64,000 nt of DNA from Dolichospermum flos-aquae CCAP 1403/13F (GCF_012516395.1 NZ_CP051206.1:1532501-1596500), one strand, 5' to 3'; shown: positions 43,139-52,432, counted from the stretch's first letter. Numbers and translations are program-made. The notes: generated from the sequence alone by a model not told the origin.

Positions 43139-43939
43139 TTAACCTATAGTTAATTTTCCTTGCATTACTGTTACAGCTTGTCCAGATATAAAGACGCGGG
43201 TTGCTCCAGGATAGTACACTTTGACTACTCCACCCCGACTAGAAGCTTGATAGGCTAAAAATTCATCTTTTCCCAATTTATCCCGCCAAAATGGGGCTAA
43301 ACAACAATGTGCCGCACCTGTTACCGGATCTTCATTAATCCCTAAAGTGGGGGCAAAAAAGCGGGAGACAAAATCATATTCCGAGTCAGAATCAGCAATG
43401 CTAGTAACGATAATATCAGCCTTAGTGAGAGTTTTCATCTGTTGGAAATTCGGCTGCATTTCTCTGATTAATTGCTCAGATTCTACTTCTACTAAATAGC
43501 CGAGAGAATTTTGGACAACAGATTTACAATTCACTCCTAAAACTTGACTTAATTCTGGAGGTGATTCTACAGATTGAGAAAGATTCACCGGAAAATCTAA
43601 CTGAATCCAATTATTTTCTAGTTTCGCTGCAAGTACACCACTTTTTGTATAAAAACGCGCTTCTTGATTTGGTAATAAATGCCCTTGTGACCATAATACA
43701 TGAGCGCTGGCTAAGGTAGCGTGTCCACACAAGGGAACTTCTACCGTCGGAGTGAACCAGCGCAAATTGAAACCGTCATCTTGTTTAATTAAAAAAGCGG
43801 TTTCTGATAGATTCATTTCCTGGGCAATATTTTGCATCCATGCTTCAGATTTTGGACTATCTAAAACACATACAGCCGCAGGATTTCCTTTGAATGGAGT
43901 ATTAGTGAAAGCGTCTACTTGAGTAATAATTTGGGTCAT
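43139..43939 (-). CDS. PhzF family isomerase/epimerase-like protein
   Basis: 266 residues from ATG 43939, where the family consensus begins (MTQIITQVDAFTNTPFKGNP then AAVCVL). The conserved catalytic Glu is in MNLSETAFLI, and WFTPTVEVPLCGHATLASAH and EDPVTGAAHCCLAPFW are classic PhzF motifs. PhzF isomerises a phenazine precursor, but most genomic homologues act on unknown small molecules. An ATG 15 codons upstream would overlap the Rpn gene by 28 bases. Last gene of a three-gene minus-strand run. Confidence 0.85.
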   Translation of the reverse strand: MTQIITQVDAFTNTPFKGNPAAVCVLDSPKSEAWMQNIAQEMNLSETAFLIKQDDGFNLRWFTPTVEVPLCGHATLASAHVLWSQGHLLPNQEARFYTKSGVLAAKLENNWIQLDFPVNLSQSVESPPELSQVLGVNCKSVVQNSLGYLVEVESEQLIREMQPNFQQMKTLTKADIIVTSIADSDSEYDFVSRFFAPTLGINEDPVTGAAHCCLAPFWRDKLGKDEFLAYQASSRGGVVKVYYPGATRVFISGQAVTVMQGKLTIG

Positions 43940-43956
43940 TTGTAAACTATCTAAAT

Positions 43957-44865
43957 CTATGATTCTGTGTGAGATTTTAGCCATTGTTCTAAATCGTTAA
44001 TATCTCCAAAATCTAATAATGCTTCTCCCAGGTCTTCTAGCTGTGCTATTCTCAAGCTGTTAATACTTTCGATGTAGCTATCATTCAATTTTCCAAACCG
44101 TTTCGATAATATTCGCAGCAGCAAGTTTTTCTCACCTTCTTGTCTTCCTTCTTGTCTTCCTTCTTGTCTTCCTTCTTGTCTTCCTTCTTGTCTTCCTTCT
44201 TGTCTTCCTTCTTGTTCACCCTCCTTTTTAGCTTCTTGATATACCCTTGTTTGCTTAATATCACTCACTAAAAACATGGCTTCTATCTCCTGACGACTTA
44301 ATTGTGAAAACTTTGACATCAAAACACTTTCCAGTAATTCTATAATACCTTGTCTTTCACTATCATTGCTAACTTCTGTCTTTGTTCTTGCCATTAAGGT
44401 TTTCACCAATTCCTGTGATTGGTTTTCTTTACTGACAATTAATTCAATTAATCCCATCCCTATTGACCCTGATGGTATTTCATCTAAATAAATTCGTTTG
44501 ATTCGACCACTATTGACTAATTCTTGTTGGTAATTAGTTAATTTCTCTACATCCAAACTCCGTTTCGCAAATAAAGCTACTGCTTGCCAATCTTGTTCGG
44601 GTTTATATTGATTGAGATAAATGTTGATTTCTGTAATTAATTCCCAGTAAAACTCTGGTTTGTTTTGAAATTGCACCTCGACAAAATAAATGGGTTTTTC
44701 TTCACTATTTGGCATAAATATCCCATCAAATCGAAAGGCTTTTTCTTTGACTTCTACCGAAGTAAATTGATAACCTGCCGCATTTTCTGGGGGTTGTCCC
44801 AGTAGTTCAAATAATAGAGTATGGAAGGTGAGGAAGATTTGGTAGAATATGGTATCTGTGTGCAT
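43957..44865 (-). CDS. Rpn/DUF2887 family PD-(D/E)XK nuclease with 12-bp tandem repeat
   Basis: 302 residues. The N-terminus HTDTIFYQIFLTFHTLLFEL and nuclease core FRFDGIFMP (Asp) with PIYFVEVQFQ (ExQ) identify the Rpn-type recombination-promoting nuclease/DUF2887 family. Residues about 220-245 are a run of EGRQ tetrapeptides, a charged helix encoded by 12-bp tandem DNA repeats. The C-terminus has a conserved helical tail (LEDLGEALLDFGDINDLEQW). The start ATG overlaps the radical SAM stop (TAATG), so they are coupled. Role: DNA cleavage in recombination or defence, not shown for this protein. Confidence 0.85.
   Translation of the reverse strand: MHTDTIFYQIFLTFHTLLFELLGQPPENAAGYQFTSVEVKEKAFRFDGIFMPNSEEKPIYFVEVQFQNKPEFYWELITEINIYLNQYKPEQDWQAVALFAKRSLDVEKLTNYQQELVNSGRIKRIYLDEIPSGSIGMGLIELIVSKENQSQELVKTLMARTKTEVSNDSERQGIIELLESVLMSKFSQLSRQEIEAMFLVSDIKQTRVYQEAKKEGEQEGRQEGRQEGRQEGRQEGRQEGRQEGEKNLLLRILSKRFGKLNDSYIESINSLRIAQLEDLGEALLDFGDINDLEQWLKSHTES
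44135..44214. repeat. 12-bp tandem repeat inside the Rpn gene
   Basis: CCTTCTTGTCTT is repeated six times from 44135 with a partial seventh. Each unit adds four residues (EGRQ) in frame, so copy-number change would lengthen or shorten the helix without frameshift. Confidence 0.9.
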
Positions 44866-46487
44866 TATTGATGATTTAATTCTGAGTTGGTAGCTTCTGC
44901 TAAATGTTTAATTAGTGTAGACTGAGGTAATGGTCCATGCAAGTGATTCCAAGGTAGAATTTTCTCAGTTGACCAATTACTATGAACATAAAAATCTAAG
45001 TCGGGAATTTGTCCTTTTAGTTGTTTAAAAGCCCGTTTGTAACTTCCCAAAGAGTCACCAAAATCGCGGGTTAATTCTAATAATTGAGAAAGTCGGCGAT
45101 CGCCTCTCGACAACAAAGCCTGTATAATTGACCAATTATAGCTTTCTGGTCGAAACTCTATCCCTTGGGGTTTAATTTGCTTTTGTAATAACTGTAACCG
45201 CTTTTCTGCTTGCTTATTAACCCCAAACCATTGAAATGGTGTATGAGACTTAGGAACAAAGGTACTACATCCCAACGTTAACCGTAAACCAGGCGCAGCT
45301 TTTTTAACACTTTGCATCATTTTTACAGTTGCGTCTATATCTTCTGCTTCTTCCCCAGGAATTCCCACCATTCCATAGAGTTTTAAACTAGACAAACCAC
45401 CAGCTTTTGCATTGATAGCTGCTTGGATAATTTCATCATTATCCAATTTTTTATTGACAATTTTCCGCACTTTTTCCGAACCACTTTCGACAGCAATTGT
45501 TAATGATCTTGTATCGCGTTTTGCCAAAGTTTCAGCTAATTTAACTGTAACTGTATTGGTTCTCACCGACGCGACACTTAACCGGACATCATCATATTTT
45601 GGTTGACTAATATAATCTAGTAATTCTGTAAATTCTGGATGTTGAGTAACAGAAGCCCCCAACAAACCCAAACGATTTGTAACTTTTAAACCCCGTTCAA
45701 TTCCGGGAATTAAAGAATTTTCTAAACTCGCAGTTCTAAAAGGCAAAGTTAAATAACTCGCTAAACAAAAGCGGCACATTTCGGGACAACTTCGCACCAC
45801 TTCCACCATATAAATATTTTCCCAAGCAGCTTTTTCTGTGACAACAGTAGAAGCAGAAAGAGTATTTCCTCGGTAAGTTTGCTTTTGGATAATTGGGGGA
45901 ATTTCCGATGAAATAGGATTAATTGATTTTATTTCCCCATCTGGTGTGATATATTCAATTATATATAAACTAGGAATATAAATTCCCGGAACTTGGGCTA
46001 AAGTTTTTAACTGAGTTTCTCTATCAGCATTTCTGACTTTTTTATAAGTATCTATAAAATCACCCAGCAGATTTTCACCATCTCCCAATAAAATCACATC
46101 AAAAAATTCAGCATAAGGTTCAGGATTAGCTGTGAGAACTGGTCCACCACCAAAAACTAAAGGATGATTTTGATTGCGAGAATTAGCCCGAATCGGAATT
46201 TCTAAAGATTCCAACAGATTAAAAATATTCACATAATCTAATTCCCAAGACATAGAAAAACCTAATAATTCTGGATGTCTAGGAAGTTGTTCCCGAATAT
46301 CAGTAAATAAGCGACTTACCTGCAAATCATCACGCATAGCCAGAGTCGCCCATACCACCTGATAACCCAGACTAGTTATCCCCACCGTATACTCATTAGG
46401 AAAGGCGAAAATTACGGGAATAGCATCGTGATTGGGGGTTGCGGGCGTAAACAGAAGGCGTTCAGAGTTAAATACAGATGATGTCAC
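44865..46487 (-). CDS. B12-binding radical SAM protein (TIGR03960-like)
   Basis: 540 residues from GTG 46487. The N-terminal half is a cobalamin-binding-like domain (PVIFAFPNEYTVGITSLGYQ; LVFGGGPVLTANPEPYAEFF). The radical SAM cluster CPEMCRFC lies near residue 237, followed by SVRTNTVTVKLAETLAKRD and LYGMVGIPGEEAEDIDATV. It resembles widespread cyanobacterial radical SAM proteins related to TIGR03960, sometimes linked to tRNA or ribosome modification; substrate unknown. Overlaps the Rpn gene by one base at its 3' end. Confidence 0.83.
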   Translation of the reverse strand: MTSSVFNSERLLFTPATPNHDAIPVIFAFPNEYTVGITSLGYQVVWATLAMRDDLQVSRLFTDIREQLPRHPELLGFSMSWELDYVNIFNLLESLEIPIRANSRNQNHPLVFGGGPVLTANPEPYAEFFDVILLGDGENLLGDFIDTYKKVRNADRETQLKTLAQVPGIYIPSLYIIEYITPDGEIKSINPISSEIPPIIQKQTYRGNTLSASTVVTEKAAWENIYMVEVVRSCPEMCRFCLASYLTLPFRTASLENSLIPGIERGLKVTNRLGLLGASVTQHPEFTELLDYISQPKYDDVRLSVASVRTNTVTVKLAETLAKRDTRSLTIAVESGSEKVRKIVNKKLDNDEIIQAAINAKAGGLSSLKLYGMVGIPGEEAEDIDATVKMMQSVKKAAPGLRLTLGCSTFVPKSHTPFQWFGVNKQAEKRLQLLQKQIKPQGIEFRPESYNWSIIQALLSRGDRRLSQLLELTRDFGDSLGSYKRAFKQLKGQIPDLDFYVHSNWSTEKILPWNHLHGPLPQSTLIKHLAEATNSELNHQ

Positions 46488-46503
46488 AGTTTTTTTAGTA
46501 GAG

Positions 46504-46758
46504 TTATCTATATTTAATTTTAAGCCATAGAATAATCAAGTTAAAACATAATGTCACCGCGTTGGCGAGAATAACTGGGAAAGCACCGAGAATAATCCCA
46601 TAGACTAACCACAGAAACAAACCACTCATGAAGACAATCAGCATCACATAAGAAACATCTTTCGCTGATTTTGTGCGCCATATTTGCAACATTTGCGGTA
46701 AAAAGGCAATAGTGGTTAATCCACCTGCAAGTAATCCTAAAATGGTGATAAAATCCAT
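46504..46758 (-). CDS. SemiSWEET sugar transporter
   Basis: 84 residues from ATG 46758 with three membrane helices: FITILGLLAGGLTTIAFLPQ (containing the PQ motif), SYVMLIVFMSGLFLWLVYGI and VILANAVTLCFNLIILWL. This is the MtN3/saliva half-transporter pattern (TIAFLPQ, AKDVSYVML). SemiSWEETs dimerise to move sugars down gradients. It starts upstream of the radical SAM gene with a 16-bp gap, so it may be the first gene of that transcript. Confidence 0.88.
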   Translation of the reverse strand: MDFITILGLLAGGLTTIAFLPQMLQIWRTKSAKDVSYVMLIVFMSGLFLWLVYGIILGAFPVILANAVTLCFNLIILWLKIKYR

Positions 46759-46975
46759 GGTTAACAATAAATCCTGATTTTAAATATTATACGCCATTAA
46801 TTGCACATATTTAGGCAAATAGTATAAATTAACTGTTGAAAATTTTTGTGAGATCATGTTATTTGAATATTAGATTGAGAAAAAATATTATTTGTAAGTT
46901 ATTGTTTTGATGATAATTTGGGCATTCTATAGGGATAGTTATCAATTGTAATCTCTAATTAGCGAGGAATTGAAG

Positions 46976-47188
46976 ATGAAACGATACATACCCTTTTTTT
47001 TTATTGCCTTTATTCTCTTTATAACAGTGGGAGATAAGGTATTACCAGGTGCTTTGGGAAAATCCAGCACTCAAACCCGGATAGCTTTGAATAATTTTGC
47101 TATTGACTTATTTCCTAATATTAAGCGTCCCAAAAACCCCAATACCCGCACAGAAAAAGCAGTAGAAGACCTAGAACAAAAAAGGTAG
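46976..47188 (+). CDS. Small hypothetical protein with N-terminal membrane anchor
   Basis: 70 residues. ATG 46976 is chosen over an in-frame TTG two codons earlier because GAGGA lies seven bases upstream. A hydrophobic N-terminus (YIPFFFIAFILFITVG) is followed by a soluble tail ending in Lys/Pro/Asn-rich and charged sequence (NIKRPKNPNTRTEKAVEDLE). It looks membrane-anchored or exported. Family not recognised. Confidence 0.55.
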   Translation: MKRYIPFFFIAFILFITVGDKVLPGALGKSSTQTRIALNNFAIDLFPNIKRPKNPNTRTEKAVEDLEQKR

Positions 47189-47193
47189 AAATA

Positions 47194-47925
47194 TCAATCA
47201 ACTTGCGGACAATCATCCCATAAAGTTGTAATTTCTCTTAAACTCTGATGAGTGCCATTACCTAAGATTAAATGATCTAAAATGGAAATAGCTAACAGTT
47301 CCGCACCGGCTAATAATTGCCGAGTCAATTCTATATCTGCTTCACTGGGTTCTAAACTCCCTGAAGGATGATTATGGGCAACTATTACCCTGGTAGCACC
47401 TTGACGAATAACTTCTCGAAAGATATCACGGGGAGAGGCTAACGTTTCCGTCGCCGTCCCAATTGTAATTACCTTTGTGCCTAATAACTTATTTTTCACA
47501 TCCAATAATAACACGGCAAATCTTTCTTGATTTTGCCACATCAAGTCTTGACTTAGCACCGCAGCCGCAGCAATGGGACTATCAATCACTGTTCCGTCGG
47601 AGGGACGAGATAAAAAAGTCCGTTTACCCAATTCAATTGCAGCGAGGATAGTTGTCGCTTTTGCTGGTCCCACACCGGGAATTTCCATTAATTCAGCGGG
47701 GGAGACATTTCGTAAAGCAGCTAAGGGGTCACACTGACCTTTACCCAATTGCTGTAATATATATTGCCCTAAACCAACTGCTGAGAGTTTACCAGGTCCT
47801 TGACCAGTACCCAGCAAAATAGCGATTAATTCCGCTGTAGCTAAAATTTTCGGTCCGTGAGTCATTAACCTTTCACGGGGGCGTTCATTTTCCGGTAAGT
47901 CGGCTATTCTCAGGCAATAAGTCAT
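47194..47925 (-). CDS. radC: RadC family JAB/MPN-domain protein
   Basis: 243 residues from ATG 47925; 12 extra upstream codons come from a repeat-like sequence and are not preferred. A helix-hairpin-helix region ([20 protein letters not shown]) is followed by the JAB metalloprotease-like domain with zinc motif [18 protein letters not shown] and a distal SILDHLILG. RadC was once linked to DNA repair, but its biochemical role is unsettled. Stand-alone, convergent with a small membrane-protein gene 5 bp away. Confidence 0.9.
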   Translation of the reverse strand: MTYCLRIADLPENERPRERLMTHGPKILATAELIAILLGTGQGPGKLSAVGLGQYILQQLGKGQCDPLAALRNVSPAELMEIPGVGPAKATTILAAIELGKRTFLSRPSDGTVIDSPIAAAAVLSQDLMWQNQERFAVLLLDVKNKLLGTKVITIGTATETLASPRDIFREVIRQGATRVIVAHNHPSGSLEPSEADIELTRQLLAGAELLAISILDHLILGNGTHQSLREITTLWDDCPQVD

Positions 47926-47971
47926 ACCAATTGGGAATTTTGAATTGGGAATAATTGTCATAGCATTTAGC

Positions 47972-47992
47972 TATCAGCTATCAGCTATCAGC
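47972..47992. repeat. Heptamer tandem repeat TATCAGC x3
   Basis: Three exact copies of TATCAGC upstream of radC, of the short tandemly repeated (STRR) type known from heterocystous cyanobacteria. Part of a 253-bp spacer without a gene. Confidence 0.8.
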
Positions 47993-48178
47993 GAAAAGCA
48001 GAAATAGCAAATAGCAAAGAAGAGGGGGTATTGATTTAATTACCTGTGTTTCAGATTTTAAGGCTGATTGCTGAGGACTGGGGGCTGAATGCTAACTCAT
48101 TATTTATCCCTTATTTTTGGACACAATTATTCCTTTTTGACAATATCTTTGATTTTTGTAGATACTACCCGGAATTAC

Positions 48179-49117
48179 TTACTGGTAAATTTGCGTAGCT
48201 TTGAGCATATGGTAGGTAATAATTAACTGAGTGAGGGCGAGGGGATAACTTTGCAGTGTTTCTCCAGTTGTACCTGCAATTTTACCCAATTCTGGATTAC
48301 TTTCCCGATCGCACACACTATTTAAATGCGGCATATCGTTACACATAATCCGTTCGATTTTATTCACCTGTTCCAAAGTAGCATGACCGTCAACCTCTAA
48401 AACATCCACCGGTTTTCCCATATCTCTATCCAATCCTAAGCGGATAGCTGACTGGGAATCACTACGACCAGCGTGAATAATTTCGGTAAAATCAGGGTGA
48501 GGAATGGAAGGACGCAGCACCAATCGCACATTTAAACGTCCATTAGTTTCATCTATTTCATCATTGGGAGGATAGAAACTGACCACAATATCAGACCATT
48601 GCCGCTGAGGACGGATATACTGTTCCGAATCTGGTTCGCGCTTATCTAACTCCGCTAATACCTGTTCTGGAGTATAACCGCGTTTTTGAGTATCCCGTTT
48701 CACCTTCCAATCAGCGCGCAGTGGTTCAGGAGGGGCAAGATAAACCTTGACATCATAAGCATCACGGGCTGCACGGGTAGAATAACCTAGTAACCCTTCA
48801 ATAATCACAAATTTAGTGGGTTTGATATATTGCGGCGGTTCAAAAGTCCCTGTGGAGTGGCTGTAAACCGGCTTGAGAATCGCCTGTCCTGTCCGTAGCA
48901 GCGATAAATGTTGCTGCATGATATCCAGATAGTTACAATCAGGATGGAGTGCCGTAATGCCGATTTCTGCCCGTTGTGTGCGATCGTAACGGTGGTAATC
49001 GTCTGTACAGATAATAGTCACATTTTCTGGACCTAGTACCTGAGCAATCCCTCTAGTCAGAGTTGTTTTCCCCGCAGCACTATCACCAACAATACCCAGA
49101 ATAATTGGACGGCTCAT
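48179..49117 (-). CDS. Phosphoribulokinase/uridine kinase family protein
   Basis: 312 residues from ATG 49117, preceded by AGAGGGGGT. The P-loop GIVGDSAAGKTTL is followed by ICTDDYHRYDRTQRAEIGIT, LHPDCNYLDIMQQHLSLLRT, VIIEGLLGY and KRDTQKRGYTPEQVLAELDK, the phosphoribulokinase pattern. It differs clearly from the usual cyanobacterial Calvin-cycle enzyme as I remember it (GVAGDSGCGKSTF at the P-loop), and lacks the Cys pair near the P-loop used for thioredoxin control. It may be a paralogue with another phosphate acceptor. Annotation as prk would be premature. Confidence 0.78.
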   Translation of the reverse strand: MSRPIILGIVGDSAAGKTTLTRGIAQVLGPENVTIICTDDYHRYDRTQRAEIGITALHPDCNYLDIMQQHLSLLRTGQAILKPVYSHSTGTFEPPQYIKPTKFVIIEGLLGYSTRAARDAYDVKVYLAPPEPLRADWKVKRDTQKRGYTPEQVLAELDKREPDSEQYIRPQRQWSDIVVSFYPPNDEIDETNGRLNVRLVLRPSIPHPDFTEIIHAGRSDSQSAIRLGLDRDMGKPVDVLEVDGHATLEQVNKIERIMCNDMPHLNSVCDRESNPELGKIAGTTGETLQSYPLALTQLIITYHMLKATQIYQ

Positions 49118-49234
49118 GAATACCCCCTCTGACGCGAGTAAGTTTATAGAATAATCTTTAATTTTAGGGGGCAAATAAGCCCTTTCTTCAGAAAATCTTA
49201 TCTTTGCAACATCTCTACACAAACTCCCTGGATT

Positions 49235-51138
49235 TTAATTATTCCCCACCAACAACATCCGCGCTTCTATTCCTTCCCATGTTGCAGGTGATACCCGCAC
49301 TGCTGCTTCTTTGCATTGGATAATCAGGTAATTAGCGACAAATCATCTGTACCACCCCGCATGACTCCCGCAACTAACAAAAATACCTCTTTCCAACGTT
49401 CATCTATCAGATGTCTAGTAACTAATTTTTCAACTAGGTGATGATCATCAATATATTGTGCCGTTAAATATTCCTGTAGCGTCAAATGGGAAAATGAAAA
49501 TACGTCTTCTGCACGTTCTACTAAAATTCCCTGTTCAATGGTAATAGCATCCAATATTTTCCCAGGATCTAAATTTTTCGGTGCATTATCATTATTAGAT
49601 AGAAATTTTTGAATTTGATTTAAAACTTCTTGCTGAGAAAAAAATAACTTATCTTTTGCAAAATTATCATAAGCAATTTCAGCCAACATGATTTTTTCTA
49701 AATCAATCCCAAGTTGAGAATAAACTGGTTCATAAGGTAATCTTTTTTCAGAAGCCCATCTTCTCAACAAAATATCTAAAGCATTATCATATAATGTAGC
49801 TTTCTTTTTTGGTAAATCTTGAGACTCATCATACTCTAAACAAAGAAAAGTTAATAATAAGGGAGTTATGGCTAATTCTCTAGTAGCTTTTTCACTGTTT
49901 ATTTTATTCCAGCATTTTTCCCCAGTCCCTAATTTTTTATCAACTTCTGAATAAAACCAGTTATTAATAAACTGTTGAGTTTGCTGATCATCAAAATCCG
50001 CAATAATAAATTCTTTGAAGTTTTGGAACTTTTGACGATAAGCAGCAGTCCAACAGGAAATAATAAATTTATTCTGCTTATATTCCTTAACAAATTCTTG
50101 TATTTTATCAATTACTAGCTCAAAATTTTTATTAGGTACTTCGTCTAATCCATCTAATAAAAGTAATAATTTACCTTGTCGTAATAATTGATTAGTAAAT
50201 TCTTTTGCTAATGGCAATTGACATGATATAAATTCTTGCTCAATAATATTGTATATATTAACTTCATTTGTGGTAAATTGTTTAAGTTCTAGTAAAACGG
50301 GAATAATTTCTCCCTGAATTTGTCCAGATTTACCTTTGAGTGCTTCTAGTCCTATTTTCCTTAGAAATGTAGACTTACCCGCACCCGGTTGTCCCAATAT
50401 CATTAAATGTGCATATTGGTTAGCAATTGTTATTCCATTTTGTCTAGCAGATTTTTCATTAGTCAATTTGCGACTACTATTGTGACGATAATTTTCTTCT
50501 AAAGCTGTTATTGATTCAAAATTGCGAATCTCATCAGGTTGTAAACATTGGACTTCTGTATAAATATCATCTAAATTTACAGGTTGTGGCATTCCCAAAA
50601 CTCGCAACCGATTATATCGCTTTTGATAATTAAGAATATATTGTTTAGATGCTTGATAAATTAATTTTTTGGTTTTCTGATCTAAGTCACTTCCTAAAAT
50701 TTTAATATACAATTGAGCAAAATGATTAACTGCTTCATCAGGTGCAACTTCCGGTAATCCCACTAATTGATCTAAACTAACATTATTTACGCCAGATAAT
50801 TCTAATGAATTTAATATATCTGTTGCTGAACCTTCCACAACTACAACACGGCTCATTGTTCCACCTAGAGGTTTTAAAGACAAGTTTTGTAATTCTTGAA
50901 TTGTATTACCTATAACTTCAGAAAGTTGATTTTTTCGCCGTTCAATTAATGCTTGTCTATAAGCAATAGGTGAAGGAAAATTCCCAGGTTCAAGCATTGG
51001 TAAGGCTTGGTTATTCCTGAGTTGATTTTCATCACCCAATGTCATAATTACCCGTATCTTTTCATCACCCCTTGCATTCATTAAAAATTCTTCCAGCAAA
51101 GGGTCTATTTTACTAATTTGGTCTTCTTTAAGGTTCAT
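49235..51138 (-). pseudogene. NACHT-domain ATPase with subtilase-propeptide-like N-terminus, C-terminus damaged
   Basis: The main frame (51138-49324) gives 604 residues. Residues about 28-127 have the strand-helix-strand-helix-strand layout of an inhibitor I9/subtilase propeptide (IRVIMTLGD, a long helix, SRVVVVEGSA, VNNVSLDQLVG). A NACHT NTPase follows with Walker A GQPGAGKST (249-257) and Walker B KLLLLLDGLDEVP (323-335). The frame stops after GGTDDLSLIT. A second frame then encodes NYLIIQCKEAAVRVSPATWE then GIEARMLLV to a stop at 49235, which looks like the natural C-terminus. An internal C-terminal stretch therefore seems deleted out of frame. A damaged subtilase gene lies directly upstream. 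Confidence 0.75.
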
Positions 51139-51188
51139 AATAATTTGATTCTACAGTAGGGGTTGTCAACTTAACGTAAAACCTTTAA

Positions 51189-51314
51189 CCCGCCTGGGAA
51201 TGAATTCCCAGTCTCATAGCAAAAGTCATCTAAAGATGACTAAATAACTCAGGAATTTTCGAGTAAACTTTAGTTTACTTTTGTTATTAGCCCGGAAATT
51301 CATTTCTGGGCGGG
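51189..51314. repeat. 126-bp element with imperfect terminal inverted repeats
   Basis: CCCGCCTGGGAATGAATTCC at 51189 and GGAAATTCATTTCTGGGCGG ending near 51313 are imperfect inverted copies. Between them lies a second inverted pair (GTCATC...GATGAC; GTAAAC...GTTTAC). No coding capacity. It resembles Nostocales MITE-like repeats and fills the gap between the NACHT and subtilase genes. Confidence 0.65.
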
Positions 51315-51426
51315 GTTTGTCAGCCAACAGATAAGACATTTTTAGCCTAATTTGACAATGAGCAATGCTAAACCCCTACAAATCTGGCTTTTCATAATCT
51401 TCTAAAAGTCCATTTCCCAACCGTGT

Positions 51427-52351
51427 TTAGTACAGTGCAGTTGGTATTTGAACTAAACCTTTACCTTGACGTTCCTTATCCAGTCCTAAATTTTGACAAT
51501 TAGAAAGCAATTCATTAAATAAATCCAGGTATGTCATTGTTGGATATCTCTCTAATATTAACGCAGCCACACCAGAAACAATTGGTGCGGCCATAGATGT
51601 GCCATTCCAGTTGTCCCGCAGAAATATTGACAATATTGATTTCTTGTTGTTCTGCTAACCAGTAAAACCAAAATATCCAATCTGAGAAGTTAGATATCAT
51701 ACCATTTGGAAACATAATACTGTTGATGATTTTTGCTTCTGGTGCAACACCAACTTGATTTCCACAAATTAAACCAGCAACATGAGTACCATGACCTTCT
51801 GTATCTTGAGAAGATATAGTTTGAATTTGCTGTGTTCTGTTATTCAGACTGTAAGATGCAATTACTTTTCCTTGTAATGTTGTGTGGGTTGCTTCAATTC
51901 CCGTATCCAAAACAGCAACAGTGATATTTTTCCCTGTGCCTGTAAATCCCTTTTGACGTGCTAAATTCAGAGATATGGCTTCTAAGTGCCAAAGCTCATC
52001 TATGCTGAGAGTGGTTTTAGAAACTGCCGTACTTTTGTCTGGTTTAATTAATTCTATTGGCAAATCCCGTAAAATTAAAGCATTAGGTAAATCTTGCCGT
52101 AGTTGTTCAACTTCTTCATCAGGTATATCAACAATTTTAGCACCTGTAATATTTGAATAAGTTGGATATTCGCTAATTGTATCTGTATCTTCCAAATAAC
52201 TAATTATTTCTTGATATCCAGAATCTTCTTTCCAAAAACTCACCACTTCTGCAACTTGTGAGGGACGACTTTCGGGAGTGAATTTTCTCGATGCTAATTT
52301 TAAAGAACGTGCTACCGATGTCGTCTTAGGACGAATAATATAAACAGTCAT
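51427..52351 (-). pseudogene. S8 family (subtilisin-like) serine protease, broken by internal deletion and frameshift
   Basis: From ATG 52351 (AAGGG ribosome site) an N-terminal propeptide-like region (1-110) is followed by the catalytic Asp in ITVAVLDTGIEATH (Asp149) and His in EGHGTHVAGLI (His187). The frame continues to INIVNIS, after which it reads out of phase to a stop at 51515. The other frame supplies RDNWNGTSMAAPIVSGVAAL with the catalytic Ser and the natural C-terminus at 51427. The segment between NIS and the Ser region, including the oxyanion-hole Asn, is missing, so the protease cannot be active. No signal peptide; cytosolic by sequence. Same strand as the NACHT gene. Confidence 0.88.
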
Positions 52352-52432
52352 CAAGAACCCTTCAACCAACTATTGTTATGCAACGTACTAACATATTAGC
52401 AAAATAATCGGCTTTAAAAGAGAATTGAGGGG

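Noticed and set aside
48179-49117. Naming the kinase as the Calvin-cycle prk
   Set aside because: Motifs differ from the canonical cyanobacterial enzyme and the regulatory cysteines are absent, so no symbol is given.
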